From: Apostichopus japonicus
Taxonomy: Eukaryota > Echinodermata > Holothuroidea > Aspidochirotida > Stichopodidae
Direction: 5' to 3'
Assembly (NCBI RefSeq): GCF_037975245.1
Contig: NC_092570.1
Coordinates: forward strand, 639,501 to 703,500
Length of the DNA: 64,000 nt
The stretch's first letter is position 1. Each line of letters opens with the position of its first letter. Shown here in pieces: positions 1 to 10,230 of the stretch. The translations under genes were made by a program, and so were the position numbers. The notes beneath the pieces were generated by a model. The model saw only the letters and a program-made list of their open reading frames with translations. It was not told the origin of the DNA and did no database searches.

Positions 1-898
1 AAATGGACTGGCCTATAGTCAAAAAAAGACTGGAGGGGGCAGTGGGAAGGGGAGGGAGGGTAAAGGGAGGGGCAGGGACACTGTCATGCATGAAATAATT
101 AGAGGCAGTGGTATTAAGGTACTTGCTTGGTGGTATATAGGTAGAAATGCCTGTATTCTGCAGGGTGTTAGTGTTTGGTTTGCATAACTTCTGTTCCTCG
201 TTCAAAAACTAGTCACCTACTGTACCACCACCTAAACGTTGCCGGATTGATCCAAATCTGAAACAGTAAACAGGAGAGGTGTAGATATTTGTTATAAAGT
301 TCATTGTCTCTGCTCACTTTTCTAAGGGGAAGTTAAGGTAACTGAGGACCTGTTTTCACACCTGTTTCTGTTTTGTGGACTTGACAAACACACATACTGT
401 ATGTTCTCAGTACTTTTCATTTCAGTTTTGTAAAGCTTATTCCTCAGAGACAATGATGCTGATCAGAGGTACTATAGCGCTGACAAAATAACAAACATTG
501 TCTTACCTGCACCAAAATGAGTGCAAAGCTTCACATATCAAAAGTATCTTTTGGAGTAATGAATGTCTACCTTTCATTGTATTGTCACCAGTATATTCTG
601 GTTTCTTGGAAAGACACTACAGTAGTCCATGTTTGGACTTTAAACATGCTGTTGACAAAGCAAAGAGTCTTCATAAAAATAACATACATGACAATTGGAT
701 GACTAATGTCTAGTGACTGTGATTGTTGGATGTGACTGTGGTGGAAAAATGCTTTTAAGGGAGGCGAGACAATTCTTTGAAGTGGTTCTCCATAATGGTA
801 AAGGGTGCCATGTAAGTCTCCTAAATGCCTTAAAGGGGTTTAATACTCTTGCTGGTCGGTCTAAGAAGCAGACGATTGGTACATTTACTTTGGTTTTT
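1..898. other. Non-coding stretch with a G-rich tract
   Basis: No exon or gene is recognised. A purine/G-rich tract at about 31-78 contains several GGG-GGGGG runs separated by 1-6 bases, so it could form a G-quadruplex on the plus strand. The open frames at 498-713, 517-702 and 713-958 overlap in different frames, show no domain and have no convincing coding bias. Confidence 0.5.
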
Positions 899-1390
899 CA
901 TTCCTTGCTGGAGGCAAAAGGAGCTATGGTGTGTGTGTGTGGGTGTCCCTGTATGTGACACTTGCTAGTAAACACAATGACTCAAAAAGTTAGTGGTGGA
1001 TTAACTTCATGCTTGGTATGTGGATCTGTGTTATTTACAAGAACACTATTCTTGTCTATGAAGTTCAATGGTCATTTGGGGTCAATAGAGGTAAAAGTCT
1101 GAACACTTTGTGAACACAATAACTCAAAAAGTACATCTTTGTTGAACTTCATATAAGGTATGCAGATTCAGCTTGTTGAATGCAAGAAATTGGTGGAGGT
1201 CAAAGGTCATTTGCTGTCAACATGTAAAAAATTGTCTGAAAATATTGTTAACATGATACACCATAAGAACATCTCTCTTGAACTACATACTAAGTTAGAT
1301 CCAGCGTGGTGAGTGCATGAATCCTATTGAAGTTGGTAGAGGTCAAAGGTCACATGAGGTCAACAGGCATCAGACTGAAAACCTTTAATT
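899..1390 (+). repeat. AGGTCA-rich dispersed element, left-end copy
   Basis: This starts with a decayed form of the family's left end (TTCCTTGCTGG, then a GT microsatellite and GTGACACTTGC). It continues with repeated phrases meaning roughly 'ACTCAAAAAGT...AACTTCATACTTGGTATG...GGTGGAGGTCAAAGGTCA'. The same order of phrases is found at 60215-60860, so the two are dispersed paralogues. Exact AGGTCA direct repeats spaced by one base (DR1) lie at 1197-1209 and 1340-1352. The copy is interrupted by the inverted-repeat element at 1401-1776 and resumes at about 1855. Confidence 0.75.
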
Positions 1391-1400
1391 TACTTCGTTC

Positions 1401-1776
1401 CCCACTTACCTGTCTCCCCACAACCTAGGCACCGCATTCTACCGTGTCTAGTATGCCCTGGTAATCTTTTAACACTGTACACCCTCACTGACCCCAAAAC
1501 ACCCTTCCCTACAAGAATAGGATACTTATCAGGCTGGAAAAGATGTTGGAAGTCTAGAACTCCTGTAAGGAAACTTCTAGGGTAATAATCCAAGGTATCC
1601 GGGCGAATTTCGACGGAAATTTTTCCCAATCCGAAAAACACTATGAGACACTTTTGGTGGTAGAAAATGAAGGAGGTCACTGGGGTCAGTGAGGGTGTAC
1701 AGTGTTAAAAGATTACCAGGGCATACTAGACACGGTAGAATGCGGTGCCTAGGTTGTGGGGAGACAGGTAAGTGGG
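1401..1776. mobile_element. MITE-like element with perfect 95-bp terminal inverted repeats
   Basis: Bases 1401-1495 and 1682-1776 are exact reverse complements over 95 bp, separated by a 186-bp spacer. Outside the perfect arms the similarity decays, though ATTTAC appears on one side and GTAAAT on the other, so the original ends may be near 1389 and 1788. The element interrupts an AGGTCA-rich repeat whose uninterrupted relative is at 60215-60860. Non-autonomous DNA transposons with long inverted repeats fit this structure. No transposase is encoded; overlapping minus-strand frames at 1390-1780 are by-products of the palindrome. A diverged relative with the spacer reversed lies at 8872-9190. 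Confidence 0.8.
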
Positions 1777-1854
1777 TCACTCGTAAATATATAAACCAGT
1801 AAGTTTTATAATATACATGAAAACTTCAATATTAAAGCATTAATCTGTGAATTC

Positions 1855-2110
1855 TTCAATGCTATGATTTTCTTTTGGTGAGCATAGTTTGGTCAAATTC
1901 AGTTCAGTTTAGTTTTGTGAAGGGGCTCTATAGGTCTTCATCCAGGTTATGAAATCTGCTTCAGAGTTCATACTGTTGCTTTAAACGTGTACTTAATCCT
2001 CCTCTAAGGGTTTCTCTCTCTGAGCTCCGAGGGGTCAACAGGTTATCTCTTTATGGATCAAACTGGCTCAAGAGGTGTAAAAACTGTTGTCTCAGTAAAA
2101 TTCAAAGTAT
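1855..2110 (+). repeat. AGGTCA-rich element, continuation after the inserted MITE
   Basis: The phrases GCTATGATTTTCTTTTG and TCAGTTCAGTTTAG, followed by a segment about CTTCATCCAG and GTTCATACT, match 60717-60860 in the same order. This is the right portion of the copy that begins at 899. It ends in a degenerate tail with GGGGTCAACAGGTTATC, also seen near 60915. Confidence 0.65.
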
Positions 2111-4600
2111 ATTAAACAATGTCTTGTAACTCTGAACACAATACATAAAGGAATTTCCTAGCCCAAATTTGGTAAAATGTGTCTATATATTTCACATTGG
2201 AAGACTGTTCTTTCTGGATATTGAAACATTTTTGATTAAACTTCTATACTTTTAAATCCTTTTGAGTGAATGACATGGTCGATACCCACAAGGGATTTCT
2301 ACAAAGCTTTTCTCAGTTTTCTGACCAGTTCTCACTTAATTCTTGGACAAATTTAACTCACTTGGTCGACAGTAGTCCAAAAGTTACAGTATTTTGAATT
2401 TTGAGCTAATTGTCTGATTAAGAATCACACATTTGAGTTAACTGGCTTTCTGGTTACCATTGTTGTAGACATGTATGTCATACAATTGTAACAATAGGAG
2501 TGATGCTCAGTGAAAATTGAACCCTTCTTGTAGTTCCCATCTGTTCATGATCGTATTGGTGGAGTACCAAACATGCCCAGTCCGAAAGTCAAATAGTGGT
2601 CACTGACACATTGGTGGAGTTGGAGGGAAGAGTAAGTGCTTAGCGTTGATCCGAGGGAGGGTGAATGAGAAGGGCGCAATGCTTAAATGTTACCAGTTAC
2701 TGGGCGAGGTAGATGTATTTTGTTTCAGTCGAGACAGGTTCTGTGAGTATCAGTACTTATAAATATCCAAACCAGGGAATTCAGTGGGGTTGACCGTTTC
2801 AACTTCAAGAAACGTTTAATCTCAAGCATCTCCTCCACAATTAGTAGGATTCTAGTTTTAATGGTCAACTGACTTTAGAGTGTCAATGAAATGCTTGTTG
2901 AATTTTGAGCATGGGTGACCATTATCTGACTTCTAGAATTTCGGGGCCAATTTTGATGAGGTCAAAGGTCACTTGAGTTCAACAGAAGTCAGAAAACCTA
3001 TACACGTGTTACTCACTCACAGAGTGACTCAAGCTTGGAGGAAGTTCATACTTTGTGTATGTATGGATGGCCATTTGGTAAGTAAAAGAATCTTATTGAA
3101 ATTGGTGGAGGTCAAAGATCATTTGTGGTCAGCATAGGTCTTAGTCTGAATTAAATTTACTGCAAGAGTGAGGCTACATGGATAAAAATTGTACATTGTA
3201 TGTGCCATGTTGGCCCACCTTACTGAGTATAAGAAACCATTGTTTTTGTTTTCTGTGGAACTAAAGTCAACAGAGCTGGCCAGGTCGCCAGGAGCCTGAA
3301 AACATTGTTGTCTAAGGTCAACAGAGGTCTAACCTAATAAATTACCTCCAACTTCAAAGCTTTGATAAACTTTATATTAGCATCTGTATGAAACCATCAT
3401 GAATTAAATGAACATGTTGTTTGTATGGAGGTCAAGGGACACTTGATATCACCAGAGGTCTCAATCTTACCAGGTGGTAAATATGATGATTTGAAATGTA
3501 AAGGTCCTTTGTACTACTTGTTAATCTTATATTAAAGATGGTTGCAGTATTACAGTAAATGTTCTGAATGTAAAATTTGGCAAGGAATCACTAAGCCTCT
3601 TGGCCTTCTGGTTGATTATTGCTTCATATGCAGTTTTCCCCACAAGGTTCTTTTGTTGTAAGCACTTTGCAATGATAATGATGAGAGGTGCCAAATTTTT
3701 TATTATTTATGAATTGATATCGCTTATGATATTGATTTGTGATGTCCATATTATCCATATTGATTTCAACGGTCATAAAAGCTAAGGTTGTATGCTTACA
3801 GTGCAGTTGAACTCAGTTAAAGTGCCTTTGAGTTTGGAAAGTCTATGTACTACCACCTTAGTTTCCTATTTTGACAGTCTGAGAATTCTTCTGAGTGAGG
3901 TGAATACTTCTCAAGAAAGGAGGATCTTGTGGGTGGTCAGCAAATATTTTGAATACAAGCAATGATGCTTTTTTAATGAAAACACTGAGAAAACACACCC
4001 GGATTTCCCCTCTAGCAAAAGAAAATTGATTTGTATTTTCCTAAAATAAATAAATAAACAAAAATTGTCCCTGTAATATTAAAATTTGAGTTATGTTATG
4101 GAGACCTGTTATATTGGTATTTGTATTAGCAAGCAAGTATTATTAGAAGGAGAACACTGTTGAAACATGTTGTTATAATGCTTCAGTTGTAACATATTTT
4201 TATCCATCTTCAACTAATGGTTACAGTAGGGCTAAGGGTATAACATTAACAACTATATGAAAAAGTTTGCATAAGTCTGTAGAGGTCAAAGGTCATTTGG
4301 AATTTTACAGAAGTCTGAAATTCTGAAACTTGGTAGACACACTAACCCCAATAATGAAGCTGTGATGAATTTCAGATTTTGTAACTACAGTAGATCCAGC
4401 TTAATGAGTAAAAAAATATGAGCATTTTGTTGATGTCAAAGGTCGTTTGAGGTCACTGCATGCAACCATTGGGCCGATGAAACATATTGATACTCTTGAG
4501 GTGGGTGACTTACAGTTAAACACTCTCTGAGCATCAAGGGGTCAAACAGGTGATATCAAATGTTGTCAAAGGTGTCCTTATTCTCTGGTATATAGGTGAG
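2111..4600 (+). repeat. Degenerate AGGTCA-rich repeat fragments
   Basis: No coding exon is recognised. Several decayed fragments of the same family are present. A clear one runs from about 2935 to 3480 with 'GAGGTCAAAGGTCACTTGAG' and later 'GGTGGAGGTCAAAGATCATTTG'. Another runs from about 4260 to 4560. Exact DR1 motifs (AGGTCA-A-AGGTCA) are at 2959-2971 and 4283-4295. The segment at about 2210-2350 is similar to 4795-5030 (CTCACTTAATTCTTGGACA is shared), suggesting two old tandem or dispersed copies. The open frame at 3600-3785 has no recognisable domain. Confidence 0.55.
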
Positions 4601-4844
4601 TTTTGGATTTCGGCAGTAAGTTGCCACAATATCACACTGGTGAATAAATAATGCTGTAACTTTCATTCATTAATAACAATTGTTACATGGATTTTTGGCA
4701 GAGCTGATTTGTTTGTTCAAGTACTGTAGGGATAGTAAATGTGTTTTACAGTGTCTAACAGTGACTTTACATATAGTAGGAAGATAGCATTCTCTCTGGA
4801 TGTTGAAATATTTAGGCATTAAAAATTGTAAATAATGTAATAAT

Positions 4845-4920
4845 AAACAAAATAACAATAAAAATATTTATATAGTGCTTTACAGAAAAGAATATCTCAA
4901 AGCACTTTACATGGACTAAA
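4845..4920 (+). repeat. Short interspersed motif (TATATAGTGCTTTACA ... AAAGCACTTTACA)
   Basis: An A/T-rich run leads into TATATAGTGCTTTACA, followed about 20 bases later by CTCAAAGCACTTTACATGG. This paired GCTTTACA arrangement is common in dispersed repeats of aquatic animals, but I cannot assign it to a named family from the sequence alone. Confidence 0.45.
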
Positions 4921-5096
4921 ATCTGTATCAATCAGTTTCTAAATTGGTTGATGCCCACAAATGACTATTATAATGTTGTGGTTTAGCTAGGTAGAAATCT
5001 CTGATCTTCTCACTTAATTCTTGGACATAATTTCTCTCAACTTCTCTCAACTTGCTCAGGTATTTGAGTGGAAAATTTTATGTCAAGGAATCACTT

Positions 5097-6058
5097 TCAG
5101 CCTTCTGGCTGGCTCGAGCGAGTGATAATACCAAGAAATGACCCTGTTAGTCTGTATATTGGTTCAGCCAACCTGATCATGTTTGTGAAAGGGAGGGTTA
5201 GATAAACTATGCAGGTGATTTGAGTGTTTTTAGCTGCTTCCTGTAAAACGCTGAACAGGATATGATGTGATATATCAATTGGGCATAAAAAGTAAGCACA
5301 TGAAGTGATGACACTTGAGATACTGTGATCTGTCAGTGGGTCAGACTTGTATAACATGCACTGTCCAGTGTTTGCATTGTGATCATGTACTGTAGCTAAA
5401 TTGCAGCACCATTTTGAGAAAGCTTTGTGACATTTGCACAGAAGGACGCTCATCAATCTAACTAAGACTTGTGTAGATTTTGAAAATGGTTTTGGTTTGA
5501 GCTACGTGTCACTATTTTGTGTCCCACAAAATGTCTTATTGAATTATTTTTAAATACCTGACTTTTACTCCAAATTTTGGTGTTGAAGTAACAGAATGAT
5601 TTACTGTGCACGTCTCTCTTACATGTCTCCACACTAATATTGCACTTTCTCATCTATGTAGCCTATTGAGTGGTGACATTTTAGCACTGCGCCCCCAATT
5701 GAGTCTCTTTCAGGTCAATGCCCAACGCCTCTCTCGTATTTACAATTTGCGAAGAACATTGCGTTACCGTAGGAGTGAAATATGGTACTACCAGATTCAG
5801 AAAAAATTCAACAGCCATTTATTACCCTTGAGATGTTGTTGTACGTTATTGTGTGACAGGATAGGTCTTTTCTAGAGAGCTAAGAATGTGAGAAACTAAA
5901 TGATTGATATCCAAATGTTCAGACAATCCTCAAAACATATTTAATTATAGTAGCTGTGCACTTTGTTCCTCTCTTATCTGTCTCCAATCTACATTTGCAC
6001 TTTCCTATCTGTCTTAACTAAAATAATTGGATTCTAACATCCGACGTTTTCTTACAAC
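5097..6058. other. Non-coding stretch with repeat fragments
   Basis: No gene is recognised. Two fragments share the phrase 'CTCTCTTA(C/T)(A/C)TGTCTCC...TTGCACTTTC' (about 5605-5660 and 5965-6020). This phrase also appears at about 1391-1420, 8770-8800, 8872-8902, 9749-9780 and 40738-40770, so it marks one end of a dispersed element. Open frames at 5097-5456 (minus) and 5606-5875 (plus) show no domain. Confidence 0.45.
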
Positions 6059-6182
6059 AGGAGGGATGGAGATGTGGAAGAGGGTAAGGAGGAGGCAGAT
6101 GGGGAGAGGGGGAGGAGGAAAGGGATGAGGGATATTGGGAGGAGGAGGGTAGTTGAGGGAGGAGATGGGAAGGAGATAGTGT
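6059..6182 (+). repeat. Polypurine (G/A) tract
   Basis: About 120 bases are nearly all G and A on the plus strand, with many GAGG, GGGA and GGAGG groups. Such tracts can form triplex DNA or G-quadruplexes. A shorter relative is at about 6345-6375. No coding function is seen. Confidence 0.7.
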
Positions 6183-8500
6183 AAGAATTGAGGTGATACA
6201 ATGTTTTGCTAAGAGATTACTGTGTATCTTAATATCTTTCTACCTTGCCTCTTTGGAGTACTTGAGCAGTATCTTGGAAACAGAGAAGTCCTGTGAGGGT
6301 GGTATTGGGAATTGATAATGTTAGTAGAAAGAGGAGAAGAAGGATCTAGGTAAAGGAGGGGGTGGGGGGAGGCAGAAAAGGATGTATAGTGATTAATTTC
6401 ACCAACTTGAAGGTTTGGATCTATAGGTGAGATATCAATGTAGTCTGTAAACTACACATATGAGCCTAAGGTCCTGAGCTAATAGTTCTGTCATCAATTG
6501 ATATGTAGCTATATATGGAGTTACTCCCATCAGAGTTGGTATACAAGAACAGAAAAAATCCAATTGAACCAATTTCATTGCAAATGATTTTTCAGCAGAA
6601 AGAAATTGACACTGATTCTATGTTTTATTTCTCAGAGTCCTTTGCCAGTGTTCTCTTCATATAGGGAAATATTTACTGTGATTTCCATCTTCTTAGTTTC
6701 ATTGTTAAAGCAACATTTATATTGAAAAATGGATCTTTGACTCCCTCCAAACAACAGATACACTGCCAAGTGTTTTGAATATATATTACACTTTATATAA
6801 CCAGGGGCTAGTAAGACCTGTGTTGTAACAATACCAATTGTACCTCACCAAAACTCCCATGAAATCAAAAGGTCATTGAATTGTCTTCTCATACAGTCTG
6901 CAAACTCTAGAAATGGGAAATATTTCTTTAAATTGTGGGATTCTTTTATTCAATTGTGTAAAGGGGGTCACTGAGGTCAAAGATTTATAGCTGAAAAGAA
7001 GAGGGTTAAAATGACCAAGCTAAGTCCTTGGAAGACACTACAGTCTTAGGGCAAATCAACCCAGGGTGACAAATCAAAACACAGTAGGAACCTTTGGGTT
7101 TCGAAACTCTGAAAGGCATTTAACTTGGCTTCCTGTCCTTGGCAAACTCACATGTTTGACTTGGTATACTAGAAATGAGAAGCATCTGGAGAACACCATT
7201 GTCATAGCAGATATGCATACATGCATGGATAACTTATAGTTGAATAAGTGTGAGCACTGTTATTGGCATGATCTGTGAATTAGTTGGACTTGCAACTTCC
7301 GGAACCGACCATTTGGTCTGTTATTGTTAGTAATTTGGAAAGCAGATTGTTTAAGTTAGCTTCTTTGTCTTGATCTGCCAGTGTGTCAGTTTAGGTTGTG
7401 GGTGGTGGTAGGTAGTAAGGAGTAATAGAAATTTTCCAAAAGTCTATAATGTAGTAAATTACAATCAATGTAAATGTACATGTATCTAGGTGACGTGTGT
7501 TTGCACACTATGGGCATACTCGTAATGTACAGTACTTCGATATCAGAAGGAGGGAAACAGATCTCAGATGTCTTCTAATTTACGACCTGCAACCTTGCAC
7601 ACATGGGTGGGACCATAACAACTCCCTGGTGGGACACATGATGTTAACTCTGGGTGGCATCCAGCTTTACTATCCCACCTAATGAGAAAAACCATGTTGT
7701 TGAAACATCTCTCTTTTGGTTACCTGCAAGTTTAAGCAACTGGCTTGAAACATTGGTGCAACATGAATTGAGTGAACTAGAATTAGCAAGAAGTACTGTT
7801 TGCCGAAACTACAAAAACCATATAAATGTCATACTTGTTTTCTGAGTATGCTCGACGAATCCATTGGATAAACTTATTTTCCTTCTTTCTTTTTTCTCTC
7901 TTTTTTTAATTTTATTTATTTTTTATTTTTTTTCTACAAAATACATGAGAATGATTCGGTTTGTGAACAACAAGGGGGCCCTTTTCAGCTCTTTACCACT
8001 TTTCCGGCGATCTAGGGAGTATCTTTACTCAAAAAATGTATGTACACTACGCGCCAACCTGTGGTGGCGCTCCGCTTAGATAGTGTCGAAAGCGCCCCTA
8101 CAGACCATTCTCGCCCCTCCTGACCAATACCCCTAGCTCCACCACTGAGTGCTATATAATAAGTTCACCACTCTTTGGGAATTTCTGTGGTCATTGTAGA
8201 TTTGGATTTTGCTTGTTTAAGGTGGTTTGTTTTTGATGGGAAAAGCTGTCATTTCTCAGGAAATTGATTGCAGTGGGTTGTGCTTGATGTCATCATAGAA
8301 CATGTATCTCCTTCAAAAGCTTTTACTTTCCTGTGTGATATTACTGTTGATTCAATTAAATTGTCATTGTCCTGCAATGCAGTTGGAATTTTCATTTAAC
8401 ATGTACTGACTGTGAGAATGCACTGTTAATTTGAAGGGCTTTGTCTTTTGGTTGATAATCGTAACCTTTGAATTCATGATGGTGCATACAGGTTTGTAAA
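6183..8500. other. Non-coding stretch, no supported gene
   Basis: No exon with coding character and splice sites was found. A T-rich tract lies at about 7875-7940. The CpG-containing fragment at about 8075-8150 (with CGCCCCT groups) looks like a repeat remnant. Open frames at 7497-7682, 7654-7845 and 7864-8079 overlap in different frames and match nothing I know. Confidence 0.45.
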
Positions 8501-8656
8501 CATGATATCTCAAGAAGTGAAGGTCAGACCAATTTCAAACATGGTGTTTAGAAATACCACATTGGTACAAGCAGCCTATTGTTTTTTGTGGAGGTCAAAT
8601 GGGGTCACCAGGGTCAAATTGTGAAAACCTTGTAAACAGATATCTCAAGAAGATAT
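8500..8656 (+). repeat. AGGTCA-rich element fragment
   Basis: The phrases ATATCTCAAGAAG, GTGGAGGTCAAATGGGGTCACC and GTGAAAACCTTGTAAACA belong to the same dispersed family. It runs directly into the 212-bp direct repeat that follows. Confidence 0.55.
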
Positions 8657-8868
8657 GCTTGGGCAGACCTCATATTTGGTTTGTAGATGTACCAAATCAA
8701 ATTTAAGGGGCCTGTTATTGCTTTTGGTGGAGGTCAGAGGTCATTTGAAGTCAACAAATGCCAAACATTTACTTCACTCACCCCTTACCTGTCTCTCTAC
8801 ACACCTTCCTACAGTAAACATAATATCCCAAGGAAAGCTTGGACAGATGGCGTATTTGGTATGTTATT
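8657..8868 (+). repeat. 212-bp direct repeat, left copy
   Basis: This segment is repeated at 9636-9847 with, by eye, only one mismatch (TGTTATTGC against TGTTTTTGC). It contains an AGGTCA-G-AGGTCA motif (DR1) at 8731-8743. The right copy runs on into sequence paralogous to 62178-62610, so the right copy sits in the ancestral context and the left one looks like the duplicate. Open frames at 8655-8945 and 8687-8950 are by-products. Confidence 0.85.
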
Positions 8869-9635
8869 ATTTACTTCGCTCCTCGCTTACCTGTCTCCTC
8901 ACAACCTTAGCACCTCATTCTACCATGCCTATAAAGTCCTGGTAAAATAATAACACTGTGCGCCCTCTATGACGGAACCCCCCCCCCCTCGGTCACTCCT
9001 CACTACTCATTCTACCATTAAAAGTGTCTTCACGTGAATTTCTTGTGGATATATTTCCCTTGGATTTCGTCTTGGTTTTCTTTAGCGATCTTTGGAAGTT
9101 TCTTTCCTCGGATTCTTAGGAGTATTGCAGTCCTTTCCAGCCCGATAAGTATCCTTTTTTGTTGAAAGGGAGGGTTTTGGGGACTGTTTTTATTCCTAGT
9201 GCGTTTCCGCCCTTAGGTTTTTTGCGGGGGTAGCAGTTCCGCGAACTGCCTAGGTTTCCCGCCAATTCCCTTCCCCACGCTATAGGCGTGTCGTTGTATT
9301 TTCATGTTCATAGCATGTCTACATTGTATTTCTATTCACGATTTCTTCTTCTATATTTCGCTCTCTCATGTTCTTTTTCAGCTTGTGTTGATTTTGTTAG
9401 GCCACTTCGTAGCGTTTTTCGTATTTTGCCGTTGCTAGGTTACGCTACGTACCTCTACTCACCGTTATGTACCTCCCGTTCTCTCCCGTTCTCTTGTTAG
9501 TTTGCTTTTTTTCCGTAAGCTTAAGAGTTAAGTCTTTCCTTAATTCGAGCGTTTTAGTTTGTCTCGTAACCAGCTGAAGTTTTTTTTTTTTTAACTTTTC
9601 GATGTTTCGGCCAGGCAGAACCTGGGTCGGCTTGG
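8869..9635. mobile_element. 767-bp CpG-containing insert between 212-bp direct repeats
   Basis: The first part (8872-8975) resembles one arm of the 1401-1776 MITE. The next part (about 8990-9190) resembles the reversed MITE spacer; the shared phrases include AAAAGTGTCT and GATAAGTATCCT. The remainder (9190-9635) has no relative in the window. It is T/C-rich with many CpG dinucleotides and holds a short perfect hairpin (GCAGTTC/GAACTGC, 9233-9249) and a T run near 9580-9592. No coding domain is seen. It may be a larger relative of the MITE or a composite insertion. Confidence 0.6.
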
Positions 9636-9847
9636 GCTTGGGCAGACCTCATATTTGGTTTGTAGATGTACCAAATCAAATTTAAGGGGCCTGTTTTTGC
9701 TTTTGGTGGAGGTCAGAGGTCATTTGAAGTCAACAAATGCCAAACATTTACTTCACTCACCCCTTACCTGTCTCTCTACACACCTTCCTACAGTAAACAT
9801 AATATCCCAAGGAAAGCTTGGACAGATGGCGTATTTGGTATGTTATT
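9636..9847 (+). repeat. 212-bp direct repeat, right copy
   Basis: This is the near-identical partner of 8657-8868. It contains DR1 motif AGGTCA-G-AGGTCA at 9710-9722. Its continuation to the right matches the paralogue at 62178-62610. Confidence 0.85.
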
Positions 9848-10230
9848 GTACCACACTGAGTACAAGAAGCCTAATGTTGTGGGCAGAGGTCAATAGTCAT
9901 TTGAATTCACCAGGGGTCAACTTGTGAAAACCATGTTTTACACAATATTTCAACAAGGACAGATGTCATATTTAGTATGTTGATGTATCTATCTCATTAT
10001 GTACAACAACTTCAACAAGCCTGCTGTTGAGGTCAATGGTCATTTCAGGAGAGCCTGTGTCAATGTGAATTTATTGTTTGTCACATCACACTGCTTTTCA
10101 CTGTAATAATAAGATCAAGTATATATGTTGTACACCATCACTATACATTACGTCAGATTCATGAAGAAAACTGCTCATGTTACATCATCAAAACCACAAT
10201 GCATTTTTGCATTCTGTTTTTTTTTTAAAA
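9770..10230 (+). repeat. AGGTCA-rich element, paralogous to 62178-62610
   Basis: The order of phrases (CATAATATCCCAAGG, GTATTTGGTATGT, GTACAAGAAGCCTAAT, ACCATGTTTTACA, TTCAGGAGAGCCTGTGTCA, TACATTACGTC, GAAAACTGCTCATGTTACA, then AATGCATTTTTGCATTCT) is the same in both places. The two stretches are dispersed copies in the same orientation about 52 kb apart. The open frame at 10125-10319 is not supported as a gene. Confidence 0.8.

Noticed and set aside
5606-5875. 89-codon open frame with basic C-terminal part
   Set aside because: It starts inside a dispersed repeat phrase and shows no domain.
8655-9927. Duplicated small protein genes (frames at 8655, 8687, 9655, 9666)
   Set aside because: They are the same repeat translated twice because of the 212-bp duplication.
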